From contig CAXXSI010000014.1 in assembly GCA_963669285.2 (NCBI GenBank), forward strand, positions 310,001-374,000: a DNA stretch of 64,000 nt, written 5' to 3'. This document shows, piece after piece, positions 51,857-60,796 of the stretch (position 1 is its first letter; every line of letters starts with the position of its first letter). The translations under genes were made by a program, and so were the position numbers. Source of the DNA: JAWKWH01 sp963669285 (GTDB lineage Bacteria; Pseudomonadota; Alphaproteobacteria; Rhizobiales; Rhizobiaceae). The notes below the pieces were generated by a model. That model had not been told where the DNA came from. It was given only the letters and a program-made list of their open reading frames with translations, and ran no database searches.

Positions 51857-52669
51857 CTACTCGCGCAGGTCGGGTGGCAATGGCACCGATCTGCGGGTTT
51901 TGAGATCCAGAATCAGCGCCAGTACCTCGGCGCTGGCGATTGCTGTTTTGTCGGTCTCATTGACGACTTCATGCCTGATTTTGATGGTTTTTTGGCCAGT
52001 CAGTTCCGAGCGGCTGTAGACAAATACGGCGTCACCGGCCGATGCGGGCTGGTGGTGCGTGATTTTCATTTCGACGGCGACCCGGCCAAACCCCTTCTCG
52101 TTCAGGAAACGCTCTCCGATACCGGCACTTTCCCAGACGTGGGGTGCGGCGTTGGTAAATCTCGAGACGTAGTGCTGCTCCAGCATATGACCGGAATCAT
52201 CACATTCGGCCGGCATGAGAATGCTCCTGTAGGATATCAGTCCCCGCTGGTCCAGAATCTCGCTTGCTGTCTGATACGACAAATGACCGTCCGGCAGTCC
52301 CCGTGGCAGCGCGATTTCGGCATCCTGCCATGATATCCCTCCCAATTGCATACCGTCCGCCGGCGCATCCAGCGCCGTGGCGGCAACGTGATCCAGACCA
52401 GCATCTTCAAGTCTGTGCACAATCCATCCGGCAAACGCACCGTCAGCCACAATACCGGAGACAATCCTGGTCATGGCGCCCGGCCGCAGTTCGCGATGAA
52501 AGCGCACATGCCTGGATTTTGGCAGCCTGTAGCTATCGTCATTGTTCCGCGTAAAAATCCGCGCCGCTTCATCGAAATGGCCAAGGTAGAATTGCACGTT
52601 CAGATGATCATTCTCGTCGCATTCCCAGGTGTTGACGAACGAACGGTGGGTTTCAGTCCAGGTTTCCAT
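51857..52669 (-). CDS. Double-hotdog thioesterase family protein
   Basis: A 270-residue protein made of two hotdog domains. The first has NTWECDENDHLNVQFYLGHFDEAA near residue 13, and the second has PAECDDSGHMLEQHYVSRFTNAAP near residue 152, each with the Asp-x-x-x-H type signature of acyl-CoA thioesterases. ITHHQPASAGDAVFVYSRSEL and GQKTIKIRHEVVNETDKTAIA are also typical. It probably hydrolyses an acyl-CoA or related thioester; the substrate is unknown. It is the second thioesterase gene in the window, besides 25209-25760, and is not part of an obvious operon. Confidence 0.82.
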   Translation of the reverse strand: METWTETHRSFVNTWECDENDHLNVQFYLGHFDEAARIFTRNNDDSYRLPKSRHVRFHRELRPGAMTRIVSGIVADGAFAGWIVHRLEDAGLDHVAATALDAPADGMQLGGISWQDAEIALPRGLPDGHLSYQTASEILDQRGLISYRSILMPAECDDSGHMLEQHYVSRFTNAAPHVWESAGIGERFLNEKGFGRVAVEMKITHHQPASAGDAVFVYSRSELTGQKTIKIRHEVVNETDKTAIASAEVLALILDLKTRRSVPLPPDLRE

Positions 52670-52714
52670 GTTCTGACCTTGAATTTGCGCTTCCGGATCG
52701 AGCGGTTCGGATTT

Positions 52715-54355
52715 CTAAAGGGTATTTTCGTTCAAAGGGCGCCGAGGCCGGTCCTCGGAAACCGATTCGAACAAAGCCTCAGTTTCGGGTTTTGGCAGGC
52801 CTGAACCGAGTGCGATCGCAATCATGGATATTGTGCCACCCGCAAGTCCGAACAGGGCGGCCCCCGAGACTGACTGTCCGGACAGAAAATCGAGAACAGC
52901 ACTACCACCCGATACCAGTCCTTGCGTCTCCACAATGCCCGCGCCGAGCGACCAGACGAGAAGTGCGATGACCGCCCCGGCAATAATTCCCGTCAACGCC
53001 GCCGGCGCCGTGCAGCGTTGCCACCAGAATGCAGCGACCGAAACGGGAAACAAGGCCGCGGCGGAGACGAAAACCGGAACCGCCAGGAACCCGGCAAACT
53101 CATTTCGCCAATGCATTGCCCCGTATCCAACGCCGAGCGCAACGAGCAAGATCGCCAAGCGCGACCAGATTAGATGTCGGTTTTCGGCTTTGGGAGCACC
53201 GGACAGATCGGCGGCTCCGTCGAAAGTCAACAGTCCGACCAAGCCAAACAACAAGGTTGCAGCCGTAACCGGCAAAATCAAAAGGATGACCACACAGGCA
53301 AGCGCCCCGAACAGCCAACCGTCGGCGATCCCGCCAATACGATCGAACGGGAATGCCGCTCCCAGAGGCGCGACCGCGATCGCCAGCGCGGCAAATGCCA
53401 GCATCAGCACCGATGCGGCTAATGCCGCCCTTACGGTCTTGGCTCCTGACGCGGACATCGGATGGAACACTGTGCACATCGGGGACACGGCGACCGCCGT
53501 CGCGAATGCAGCAATATGTACAGTCTGCTTGGCCAGGCCGGCTTGCATCAGTTCGGCTTCGAACAACATCGGAGAGGCTGCCAACACCGCGCCTTTAGTG
53601 CTCCTGTTGCCGCTGATCGCGGCATCCGAAACGGCCGCCAACTGGCCTCCGACCTCCCAATAGACAGGGGCAAAGACGATCATTAAAGCAGCAACACAAA
53701 CCATCCCTGCCAGCAGGATCCCCCGGGATCCGTTAGGCCAACACAAGATGACGACAAAAGCGCCGCACACGAGAACGGCTATCTCATAGGGAATTCCGAT
53801 GAAGGATTCGGATAACAAACCGAATGCCACGAATTGCCCGCCGACCAGAACCAAAACAGAAGGTACCAAGAGCAAAACGGACATCAACCGGATCGGCACT
53901 GATCCGAACCTGACCTGCAGATATTGTGGCAGGCTGTAAGCGCCGGACCGATTTAGGCGAACCCCGACCAGCAGCGTCGACAACCACATTCCCACAAGTA
54001 GGCCAATTACGGTGAGGTAGACCGGTACCGACAAATTGGGATTATCGGTCAGAAAAGCGATCGCAAGCCCGGATGGGCCGAAGGCCATCAATTGACCGCA
54101 GGAGATCATCGACGGCGATGAACGCCGGTCTGCGACCGCAAAAGTCGCCAGCCTGGAAGGCCAGGATGTATTGGAAGCCAGCAACACGATTCCGGAAAAC
54201 ACCAGACACGAGGACCAGATCAGAATGTCCGGTTCAACGCCCAGCTTCTTGAGGGCGGCTGTAACCACAATGAAGACCGTAATCGCTGCGGCCGCATAAC
54301 CAAGCGGTTCCGCTGCGCCGACACCAAGACCACCCCGTTTGGACCACATCGCCAT
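52715..54355 (-). CDS. Sodium:solute symporter family protein
   Basis: A 546-residue membrane protein with about 13 hydrophobic segments. The SSS-family pattern includes SWPSRLATFAVADRRSSPSM near residue 65, SGAYSLPQYLQVRFG near 140 and GGQFVAFGLLSESFIGIPYE near 170. It resembles the acetate/pyruvate (ActP, MctP) branch, but the substrate is not certain. The last 30 residues form a hydrophilic tail. Its promoter region faces that of a LuxR-type response regulator gene, and a kinase with a related SSS domain lies just beyond, so the three may form one sensing and uptake module. An inverted repeat lies 28 bases before its start. Confidence 0.8.
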   Translation of the reverse strand: MAMWSKRGGLGVGAAEPLGYAAAAITVFIVVTAALKKLGVEPDILIWSSCLVFSGIVLLASNTSWPSRLATFAVADRRSSPSMISCGQLMAFGPSGLAIAFLTDNPNLSVPVYLTVIGLLVGMWLSTLLVGVRLNRSGAYSLPQYLQVRFGSVPIRLMSVLLLVPSVLVLVGGQFVAFGLLSESFIGIPYEIAVLVCGAFVVILCWPNGSRGILLAGMVCVAALMIVFAPVYWEVGGQLAAVSDAAISGNRSTKGAVLAASPMLFEAELMQAGLAKQTVHIAAFATAVAVSPMCTVFHPMSASGAKTVRAALAASVLMLAFAALAIAVAPLGAAFPFDRIGGIADGWLFGALACVVILLILPVTAATLLFGLVGLLTFDGAADLSGAPKAENRHLIWSRLAILLVALGVGYGAMHWRNEFAGFLAVPVFVSAAALFPVSVAAFWWQRCTAPAALTGIIAGAVIALLVWSLGAGIVETQGLVSGGSAVLDFLSGQSVSGAALFGLAGGTISMIAIALGSGLPKPETEALFESVSEDRPRRPLNENTL

Positions 54356-54382
54356 TGTCGAGTTATTCCGTTATGGATAGGT

Positions 54383-54399
54383 ATTCCACTTGGTGGAAT
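54383..54399. promoter_or_regulatory. Inverted repeat before the symporter gene
   Basis: ATTCCAC and GTGGAAT are perfect seven-base arms around TTG, placed 28 bases upstream of the symporter start, near its likely promoter. It is a candidate operator, for example for the response regulator encoded 220 bases away. The regulator is not known. Confidence 0.4.
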
Positions 54400-54619
54400 C
54401 GCCGGTTGCGGACCATTTGCTATCCCGCAATAGCGCATCTGAACAAAGCGGGCGTGACTGGATCACGGCTTAATAGCTTGCCGCAATTGTCCGCTGCAAG
54501 CATTTCGTTCACGCCCCGAATGACCGCGGAACGCGCTCTAGCTTGAAAATGTCGTTCCAGTCATCATAATCGGTTAGGTTTACTATGACCGAACACGGCG
54601 TAGATAAATTGGGAGGGGA

Positions 54620-55300
54620 ATGTTGCCTAGCGAACTCAAAATCCTGATTGCGGATGACCATCCGCTTTTCAGAGGCGCATTGCGCCAAGCGCTTAGCGGT
54701 GTCGCAGGTGAACTACAGGTTATCGAAGCCGGTGATTTCAACGAAGCCAAATCGATTGCGGTCGGGACAGAGGAATTGGACCTCATATTGCTTGACTTGC
54801 GAATGCCCGGAGCCAGCGGATTATCCGGCCTGGTTTCCCTGCGCGGCATCGGACCAAACGTCCCGATAATCGTTGTCACAGCCAGCGACGATGGTGAAAC
54901 CATACGCCGATCGCTGGAGCTTGGTGCTTCGGGTTTCATCTCGAAATCAGCGAGCCTCGACGAAATCCGAGACGGTGTCGAGAAGGTGCTTGCCGGCGAA
55001 CTGTGCGTACCGGAACAGATTGAACTGGGAAGCGAAGTCGATCCGGAAATCTCTGACCTGATCAACAAGCTGAAAGCGCTGACTCCTCAACAAACGCGCG
55101 TGTTGAGCATGTTGGCGGAAGGGCTGCTCAACAAGCAGATCGCCTACGAACTGAGTGTGTCCGAGGCCACAATCAAAGCGCATGTGTCGGCAGTTTTACA
55201 GAAACTGGGTGTGGATAGCCGAACGCAGGCGGTCATCCAGTTGTCGAAAATCGGTTTGGATGCAGGTTTGTCGACAGATCAGAATTCCCGATCCAGCTGA
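54620..55300 (+). CDS. Response regulator, NarL/LuxR type (CrbR/ErdR-like)
   Basis: A 226-residue response regulator. The receiver domain has the acidic pair Asp12-Asp13, phospho-acceptor Asp59 in LILLDLRMPGASG and Lys near 112 in GFISKSAS. The C-terminal LuxR-type helix-turn-helix is LTPQQTRVLSMLAEGLLNKQ then IAYELSVSEATIKAHVSAVLQKLG. GGGAGGGG lies just before ATG 54620. The gene converges with that of an SSS-domain hybrid kinase, leaving 14 bases between the stops. This pairing mirrors CrbS/CrbR (also ErcS'/ErdR) which control acetyl-CoA synthetase in gammaproteobacteria. The target here is unknown. Confidence 0.9.
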   Translation: MLPSELKILIADDHPLFRGALRQALSGVAGELQVIEAGDFNEAKSIAVGTEELDLILLDLRMPGASGLSGLVSLRGIGPNVPIIVVTASDDGETIRRSLELGASGFISKSASLDEIRDGVEKVLAGELCVPEQIELGSEVDPEISDLINKLKALTPQQTRVLSMLAEGLLNKQIAYELSVSEATIKAHVSAVLQKLGVDSRTQAVIQLSKIGLDAGLSTDQNSRSS

Positions 55301-55314
55301 GGCGAATTGATCAG

Positions 55315-58300
55315 CTATTCTGCGGCTGTGGCCATTGTGCGCTGTCGCGTCATGAACAGGCGAAGTGCGGCCGGTTTGACCGGTTTGTTGAATATCTGAA
55401 TGCCGCGGTTTTCTGCCGTTTCGCGAAGCTCGATTGATCTGTCTGCGGTGACCAGACAACACACAACGCTTTGATCAAGCCTGATCTGCAACTTGGCGAT
55501 CGCATCCAGGCCCGATTCATTGTTCAGGTGATAGTCAGCCAAAACGATCTCGGGAACAAAACCGCCCGCTCCGCACTGCTTCACTGCTTCCTCGGAGCCC
55601 GAAGCGCATGCAACGGTGCATCCCCAGCCTTCCAACAATTCCCGCATACCATCCAGGATTCTGGAATCGTTGTCTATGCACAAAACCGACAGTCCAGCCA
55701 GCGATCGCCCGGGAACCGGATTGATTTCAAATGGCGTGCTGTGTTCGGCCACCGGAACATCGGCGACTTCCGCAATCACGCTGAACGCCGTTCCGCTATC
55801 CGGTATCGAACTCAATCGCAGCTCCAGGCCCAGGACACGGGCAATCCGGTCTACAATGGACAGCCCCAAACCAAGCCCTTCAGCCGTGCGCGCACCTTCA
55901 TCGGTCCGCTCGAATTCCCTGAATACGATCGAAAGCTGATCGGAATGAATTCCGATACCGGTATCGATCACCTGAATCTCCGCGAGTTCCCCCCGATTGC
56001 GAACTCCAACCAGCACGCGCCCCGAATTTGAGTACTTGATCGCGTTGGATACGAGATTCTGCAGCAGCCTGCGCAGCAAGTTGCGATCCGTACGGACGGT
56101 CATTGACGAGGGAACCACGACGAATTCGAGCCCTTTTTCATCAGCCATCGGAGCAAAGTCGTTTTGCACCTGTCGAAGCAGCCCATCCAGGCTGAATACC
56201 GTTGTTTGCGGTTTCATCGCTCCGGTATCGAGACGTGAAATATCGAGAACGGCACCCAGGATCGTTTCGACGGATTCCAGCGCGGATTCAATGTTGCCTG
56301 CGGCAGACGCCTCGCTGGTATCGCGCGAGCGTTCGATCAGAGCCGAACAGTACAGTCTCGCTGCATTCAACGGCTGAAGGATATCATGCCCGGCTGCCGC
56401 CAGAAAACGCGTCTTTCCCAGATTGGCCTCTTCGGCGATCTCCTGCGCTTGCGCCAGTTCCCCGTTGACCCGCGTCAATTCCGCAGTCCTGTCGGTGACA
56501 CGCTGTTCGAGCGTTTCGTTGACCTGTTTCAGGGCCAAGTCCGACTTCACCCGCGCAGTGACATCCGTATATGTGGTCACAATACCGCCGTCGGGCATCG
56601 GATTGGAGCGAATATCGATAATTCTACCGCTTGTCTGAAGACTGAGCTGCCAGGACCGGCCGAACGTGGTCATGCGGTCCAGGGAATCGCTTTCAACTTC
56701 CTCTTCGAGATCGCCGCGCTCCACCAGCTGGCGAATGATGGCCGTCATGGGCAAACCGACAGTGCCCATGCTGTCAGGTAGATCAAAAAGCATCCTGAAA
56801 CGGCGATTCCAGCAGGTAAGCCTGAAATCAGCATCGAAAACGGTGATGCCCTGCTCCATCTGGTCAAGCGCGATTTGCAGCAGGTCACGATTTTGCTGCA
56901 GGGCTTCGGAGGCATCGTCGAGAAGTCGAATGGCATCCTTAGGATCGGTATCGCGCCGCTTGAACAGCAGCGACAGGATCAGCCGCGCCGAGGAGCTTCC
57001 GACCGCGCTCGTCAGGAGTTGTTCGGAAAACCGGATAATCTTCGTATCCGCGTGATCATTACCGTGAATGTTGCGGTTTTCCGAACGCGCATAGGCATCG
57101 AACGACCTTTCCGTACGCTCGACGCCGAGATAGCGGGAGATTGCGTCCTTGAGATCGTCAACGGTGACCGACGTGCGATAGCGCCGGTAATTCGGTATTG
57201 GACCTGGTTCGCGCGGAACAAATATAGCCGCCTGGATTCGCTCCAGCGGCGTCGCAATCCGCGACAGCGAACCGAGAACATAAAACGCGGTGTTCAATCC
57301 GAGGCTCCACATCACGCCGTGATTGAGCGGATCTGCGGAGACGCCGAACAGGGCTTGTGGACGAAGCATCGCCACGCCAAACGGCCCTTGCGAAACGATA
57401 TTGCCCCACTCGGGCGCCAAGGTTGGAAGCAGAAGCGTGTAGGCCCACACCGCAATGCCGGCGATCATCCCGAAAATTGCGCCGCGGGCATTGGCGCCCC
57501 GCCAGAAAAGCGCGCCGATAAACGCCGGCGCAAATTGCGCAATCGCTGCAAAAGACAGCAAACCGATCGATGCGAGACGCGAAATGTTTTCGGTTTCCCT
57601 GAAATAGAGATACGCGGCCAGCAGCACGAGAAATATCGATGCCCGCCTGATGTTCAGGATCGTTTTTGACCAATCTTCGCCTTCCCGGGGCTCGGGATTG
57701 GCAAAGCGATTGAGAAACAGCGGAAGAATAAGATCATTGGAGATCATGATCGAAAGCGCCACTGAGGCGACGATCACCATCGCGGTGGCCGCTGACAGAC
57801 CGCCGATAAATGCGACCATGGCCATGACGTCGCGGTCCGCCTGCAGGGGAAGCGCGAGCACATAGAAATCGGAATCAGCGCCATCGCCGATCAAGACCAT
57901 GCCCGCGAATGCGATGGGCAGCACGAACAGATTGATCAACACCAGATAGAGCGGGAAGAGCCAACCTGCTGTTTTCAGTTCCGATTCACTGCGATTCTCC
58001 ACCACGGTCACGTAAAACTGGCGAGGCAGCAGCAGAATTCCAAATCCGCTGATCGCGGTCAGAACGATCCAGGTCGCCAATGAAGGCCGGTAGCTGGCGG
58101 CCTGCTGCACTTCCGGATTTGAGTTGATGGAGGAGACCAGTGCTGCCGGTTCATCGGTAAAGGCAAACAGCACCAGAAACCCAATTGCGAGAAAAGCTGC
58201 CAGTTTGACGACCGATTCAACCGCAACCGCCAATATCAGTCCATCCTGATGTTCGGTGGCGTCGGCGTGTCGCGTCCCAAACAATGCTGCAAACAATGCC

Positions 58301-58812
58301 AAAAGCAGCGCGATCATCAGCGGTATATCGACGGACAGCGATCCCAGCAGCGAGGACGGACCGTTATAGTACGTCGTCATCAACTCCAGGGAACCGGCAA
58401 TCGCCTTCAACTGCAGCGCAATATAGGGGACGGTTCCGATCGTCGCGATAATGGTGGCGATGGAGGCGACGGCGAAACTTTTGCCGTAGCGCGCCGCCAG
58501 AAAATCCGCCACCGAGGTAATCCGCTCGGATTTCGCAAGTCTGACTATTCGTATCAGCAGGGGTTGGCCGAAAAGAAAAACCAAAACGGGGCCGACGAAA
58601 ATGAGGACATATTCGATCCCGCGTTCGGTCGCCAGACCGACCGAGCCGAAGAATGTCCACGATGTGCAATAAATCGCCAGGCTCAAGGCGTAGATGTACG
58701 GCCTTGAAGCAGTGGTCTTGGCGTTCATCGTTCTCCGATCGCCAAAACTGGCAACGGCAAACAGCAGCGATACGTACGCCAGCGCCAAGAAGACTACGAT
58801 GAAGCCCTGCAA
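55315..58812 (-). CDS. Hybrid histidine kinase with N-terminal sodium/solute symporter domain (CrbS-like)
   Basis: A 1165-residue sensor kinase. Residues 1 to about 500 are a 13-helix SSS symporter domain (SVADFLAARYGKSFAVASIA near 100). A PAS domain lies at about 647-750 (LDQMEQGITVFDADFRLTCWNRRFRMLF), HisKA near 808 with AAGHDILQPLNAARLY, HATPase at about 905-1015 (LVSNAIKYS, DTGIGI, GLGLGLSIV) and a C-terminal receiver with Asp near 1092 in VLADYHL. Such kinases couple transport or substrate sensing to phosphorylation. The start is TTG 58812 with AAGGG six bases upstream. The receiver probably passes phosphate on or modulates the kinase, with the convergent regulator as output. Confidence 0.92.
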   Translation of the reverse strand: MQGFIVVFLALAYVSLLFAVASFGDRRTMNAKTTASRPYIYALSLAIYCTSWTFFGSVGLATERGIEYVLIFVGPVLVFLFGQPLLIRIVRLAKSERITSVADFLAARYGKSFAVASIATIIATIGTVPYIALQLKAIAGSLELMTTYYNGPSSLLGSLSVDIPLMIALLLALFAALFGTRHADATEHQDGLILAVAVESVVKLAAFLAIGFLVLFAFTDEPAALVSSINSNPEVQQAASYRPSLATWIVLTAISGFGILLLPRQFYVTVVENRSESELKTAGWLFPLYLVLINLFVLPIAFAGMVLIGDGADSDFYVLALPLQADRDVMAMVAFIGGLSAATAMVIVASVALSIMISNDLILPLFLNRFANPEPREGEDWSKTILNIRRASIFLVLLAAYLYFRETENISRLASIGLLSFAAIAQFAPAFIGALFWRGANARGAIFGMIAGIAVWAYTLLLPTLAPEWGNIVSQGPFGVAMLRPQALFGVSADPLNHGVMWSLGLNTAFYVLGSLSRIATPLERIQAAIFVPREPGPIPNYRRYRTSVTVDDLKDAISRYLGVERTERSFDAYARSENRNIHGNDHADTKIIRFSEQLLTSAVGSSSARLILSLLFKRRDTDPKDAIRLLDDASEALQQNRDLLQIALDQMEQGITVFDADFRLTCWNRRFRMLFDLPDSMGTVGLPMTAIIRQLVERGDLEEEVESDSLDRMTTFGRSWQLSLQTSGRIIDIRSNPMPDGGIVTTYTDVTARVKSDLALKQVNETLEQRVTDRTAELTRVNGELAQAQEIAEEANLGKTRFLAAAGHDILQPLNAARLYCSALIERSRDTSEASAAGNIESALESVETILGAVLDISRLDTGAMKPQTTVFSLDGLLRQVQNDFAPMADEKGLEFVVVPSSMTVRTDRNLLRRLLQNLVSNAIKYSNSGRVLVGVRNRGELAEIQVIDTGIGIHSDQLSIVFREFERTDEGARTAEGLGLGLSIVDRIARVLGLELRLSSIPDSGTAFSVIAEVADVPVAEHSTPFEINPVPGRSLAGLSVLCIDNDSRILDGMRELLEGWGCTVACASGSEEAVKQCGAGGFVPEIVLADYHLNNESGLDAIAKLQIRLDQSVVCCLVTADRSIELRETAENRGIQIFNKPVKPAALRLFMTRQRTMATAAE

Positions 58813-59009
58813 TTTATGCCCTTCATGTTCCGGTCGGATCGCCTCGTCGAGGCAAGCATAGTCGACCTGGGGTGTCCATTCTACTTCCGACCCGAAACAT
58901 GGTCGAGGTTAGTTGCGCGAATGCTACTTTTCAATTCATTGCAAATCGCTATTCTCACCGCGGGCGAACCGCGACTTATTCGCGCGACCAACATAACGAG
59001 GAGGGAATT

Positions 59010-59432
59010 ATGCTCAAAGAATTCAAAGAGTTCATTGCCAAGGGAAATGTGATGGACCTGGCCGTCGGGGTGATCATCGGCGGCGCTTTTGCATTGATTG
59101 TAAAGTCGCTGACCGACGACATTATCATGCCGATCGTCGGCGCCATTTTTGGCGGTCTGGATTTTTCGAACTACTTCATCGGGCTCTCAGACTCGGTCAA
59201 TGCATCCACCCTGGATGCCGCGCGTGAACAAGGCGCCGTGCTGGCTTACGGCAATTTCATCACCGTTGCGCTCAATTTCGTTATCCTGGCATGGATCATT
59301 TTCATGATGATCAGAGCGGTAAACAACATGCGGCGCGAGCAGGAAGAAGAGGCCCCGTCCGAACCGCCCGCGCCACCTGCTGATGTTGCGCTGCTGACGG
59401 AAATCCGGGATTTGCTGGCGAAATCCAAATAG
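59010..59432 (+). CDS. mscL: Large-conductance mechanosensitive channel
   Basis: A 140-residue MscL. The N-terminal helix MLKEFKEFIAKGNVMDLAVGVIIGGAFALIV and TM1 carry the pore-gate pattern of small residues, and TM2 is FITVALNFVILAWIIFMMI. The C-terminal helical bundle ends in DVALLTEIRDLLAK. The channel opens under membrane tension and relieves osmotic downshock. GGAGGG at 59000-59005 is a strong ribosome binding site for ATG 59010; an in-frame start at 58872 is ruled out by this. The gene stands alone between the kinase and an aminotransferase. Confidence 0.96.
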   Translation: MLKEFKEFIAKGNVMDLAVGVIIGGAFALIVKSLTDDIIMPIVGAIFGGLDFSNYFIGLSDSVNASTLDAAREQGAVLAYGNFITVALNFVILAWIIFMMIRAVNNMRREQEEEAPSEPPAPPADVALLTEIRDLLAKSK

Positions 59433-59478
59433 CGTTGCTTGCGGCGCCGGTCCGAAATCACTGATCGTGTTGGAGCTC

Positions 59479-60642
59479 ATGAGCCATATCGACAAGCTTG
59501 GACCCGGCGGCCGCAATGCACCTGAAAGCGGCATCATCGCGGTCGTCAATCATGGCCGCGACAAGCAGGGCTTGATCCCGCTGTGGGCCGGTGAAGGCGA
59601 TCTGCCAACGCCGGAGTTCATCTGTGAGCCGGCGATCTCCGCTCTGCGAGCCGGTGAAACGTTCTATACGTGGAACAGGGGAATTCCCGAGTTGCGCACC
59701 GCGCTGGGTGATTATCATCAACGCCATTTCAATCGCGTCGCTTCGCCCGAACACCACATTGTCACCGGATCCGGCATGCAGGCGATCCAGTTGGCGATCC
59801 AGGCGGTGTCCGGTGCTGATGACGAGATCGTCTACCTGTCGCCGGCATGGCCGAACTTCGCCGCAGCGCTCGGCATTGCCGGCGGCAGACCGGTTGCCGT
59901 AGAGCTGGATTTCAAGAACGCATGGTCGCTTGACCTGGAAAGGCTGGCACGGGCGGTCACGCCGCGCACCAGGGCGATATTCGTCAATTCACCCAGCAAC
60001 CCGACAGGTTGGACGGCCGACGCAGACACGTTAAGGCAAATTCTCGATATCGCGCGTGCGAACGATATCTGGGTCATTGCTGATGAGACCTATGCGCTGT
60101 TTCACTATCGCGATGGTCGCGCGGCGTCGTTTCTGGACGTCGCTGATGATGGGGACCGCGTCATCTACGCCAATACGTTTTCAAAGAATTGGGCAATGAC
60201 CGGCTGGAGGCTGGGTTGGCTGACCATCCATCCATCGCTGCAGCAGACTTTCGAGAACCTCGTGCAGTATTCGACATCCGGCGTGCCGCAGTTCCTGCAA
60301 AAGGGCGCGGTGGCCGCGCTGGAGCAAGGCGACGGATTTATCACCGAACAGGTCGAGCGCGCCCGGCGGGCTCGGGAACTGGTTTGCGCCGCCCTTGATT
60401 CCACCGGCAGGGCGGCGTTCGAGAAGCCTGAAGGCGCATTTTATCTATTCTTCAAGATCAACGGTATCGACGATACCCAGGCCGCGGCCTTCAACATTAT
60501 TGACGAGGCCGGCGTGGGGCTCGCACCGGGTACCGCATTCGGCGTGGGCGGCGAGACATTCTTCCGGATTTGCTTCCATCGACGACTTGACCAACTCGAG
60601 CAGGCAATGGACCGGCTCTGCCAATGGATCAAGGCGCGCTGA
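59479..60642 (+). CDS. Class I/II PLP-dependent aminotransferase
   Basis: A 387-residue fold-type I aminotransferase. PSNPTGWTADADTL near residue 175 and DETYALFHY near 198 surround PLP, and the lysine that forms the Schiff base is in NTFSKNWAMTGWRLGW near 238. Arg in FRICFHRR near the C-terminus should bind the substrate carboxylate. Amino donor and acceptor are unknown; aspartate or aromatic transaminase, or a methionine-type enzyme, are options. The start may be ATG 59479 or GTG 59467; neither has an ideal ribosome binding site. It ends before three consecutive hairpins and the convergent hemA. Confidence 0.88.
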   Translation: MSHIDKLGPGGRNAPESGIIAVVNHGRDKQGLIPLWAGEGDLPTPEFICEPAISALRAGETFYTWNRGIPELRTALGDYHQRHFNRVASPEHHIVTGSGMQAIQLAIQAVSGADDEIVYLSPAWPNFAAALGIAGGRPVAVELDFKNAWSLDLERLARAVTPRTRAIFVNSPSNPTGWTADADTLRQILDIARANDIWVIADETYALFHYRDGRAASFLDVADDGDRVIYANTFSKNWAMTGWRLGWLTIHPSLQQTFENLVQYSTSGVPQFLQKGAVAALEQGDGFITEQVERARRARELVCAALDSTGRAAFEKPEGAFYLFFKINGIDDTQAAAFNIIDEAGVGLAPGTAFGVGGETFFRICFHRRLDQLEQAMDRLCQWIKAR

Positions 60643-60653
60643 AGTCTGGTTTA

Positions 60654-60716
60654 TCGGGCTTGCCCGACAAAACGTCCGGTGGACGTTGTCGCACAAGGCT
60701 AACGGTGCTCGCACCG
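60654..60716. repeat. Three consecutive short hairpins between convergent genes
   Basis: TCGGG-CTTG-CCCGA (60654-60667), AACGTCC-GGT-GGACGTT (60671-60687) and CGGTG-CTCG-CACCG (60703-60716) follow each other after the aminotransferase stop and before the hemA stop. All have perfect arms and small loops. They may act as bidirectional transcript ends or as mRNA 3' stabilisers. No T-run follows. Confidence 0.45.
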
Positions 60717-60796
60717 CGTCGCATTGCGCTCCTCGCCAGACCACGAATGAGCGGCGTTCAAACGATTCCATCTAATAATGAACGGCTCTAGGCGAA

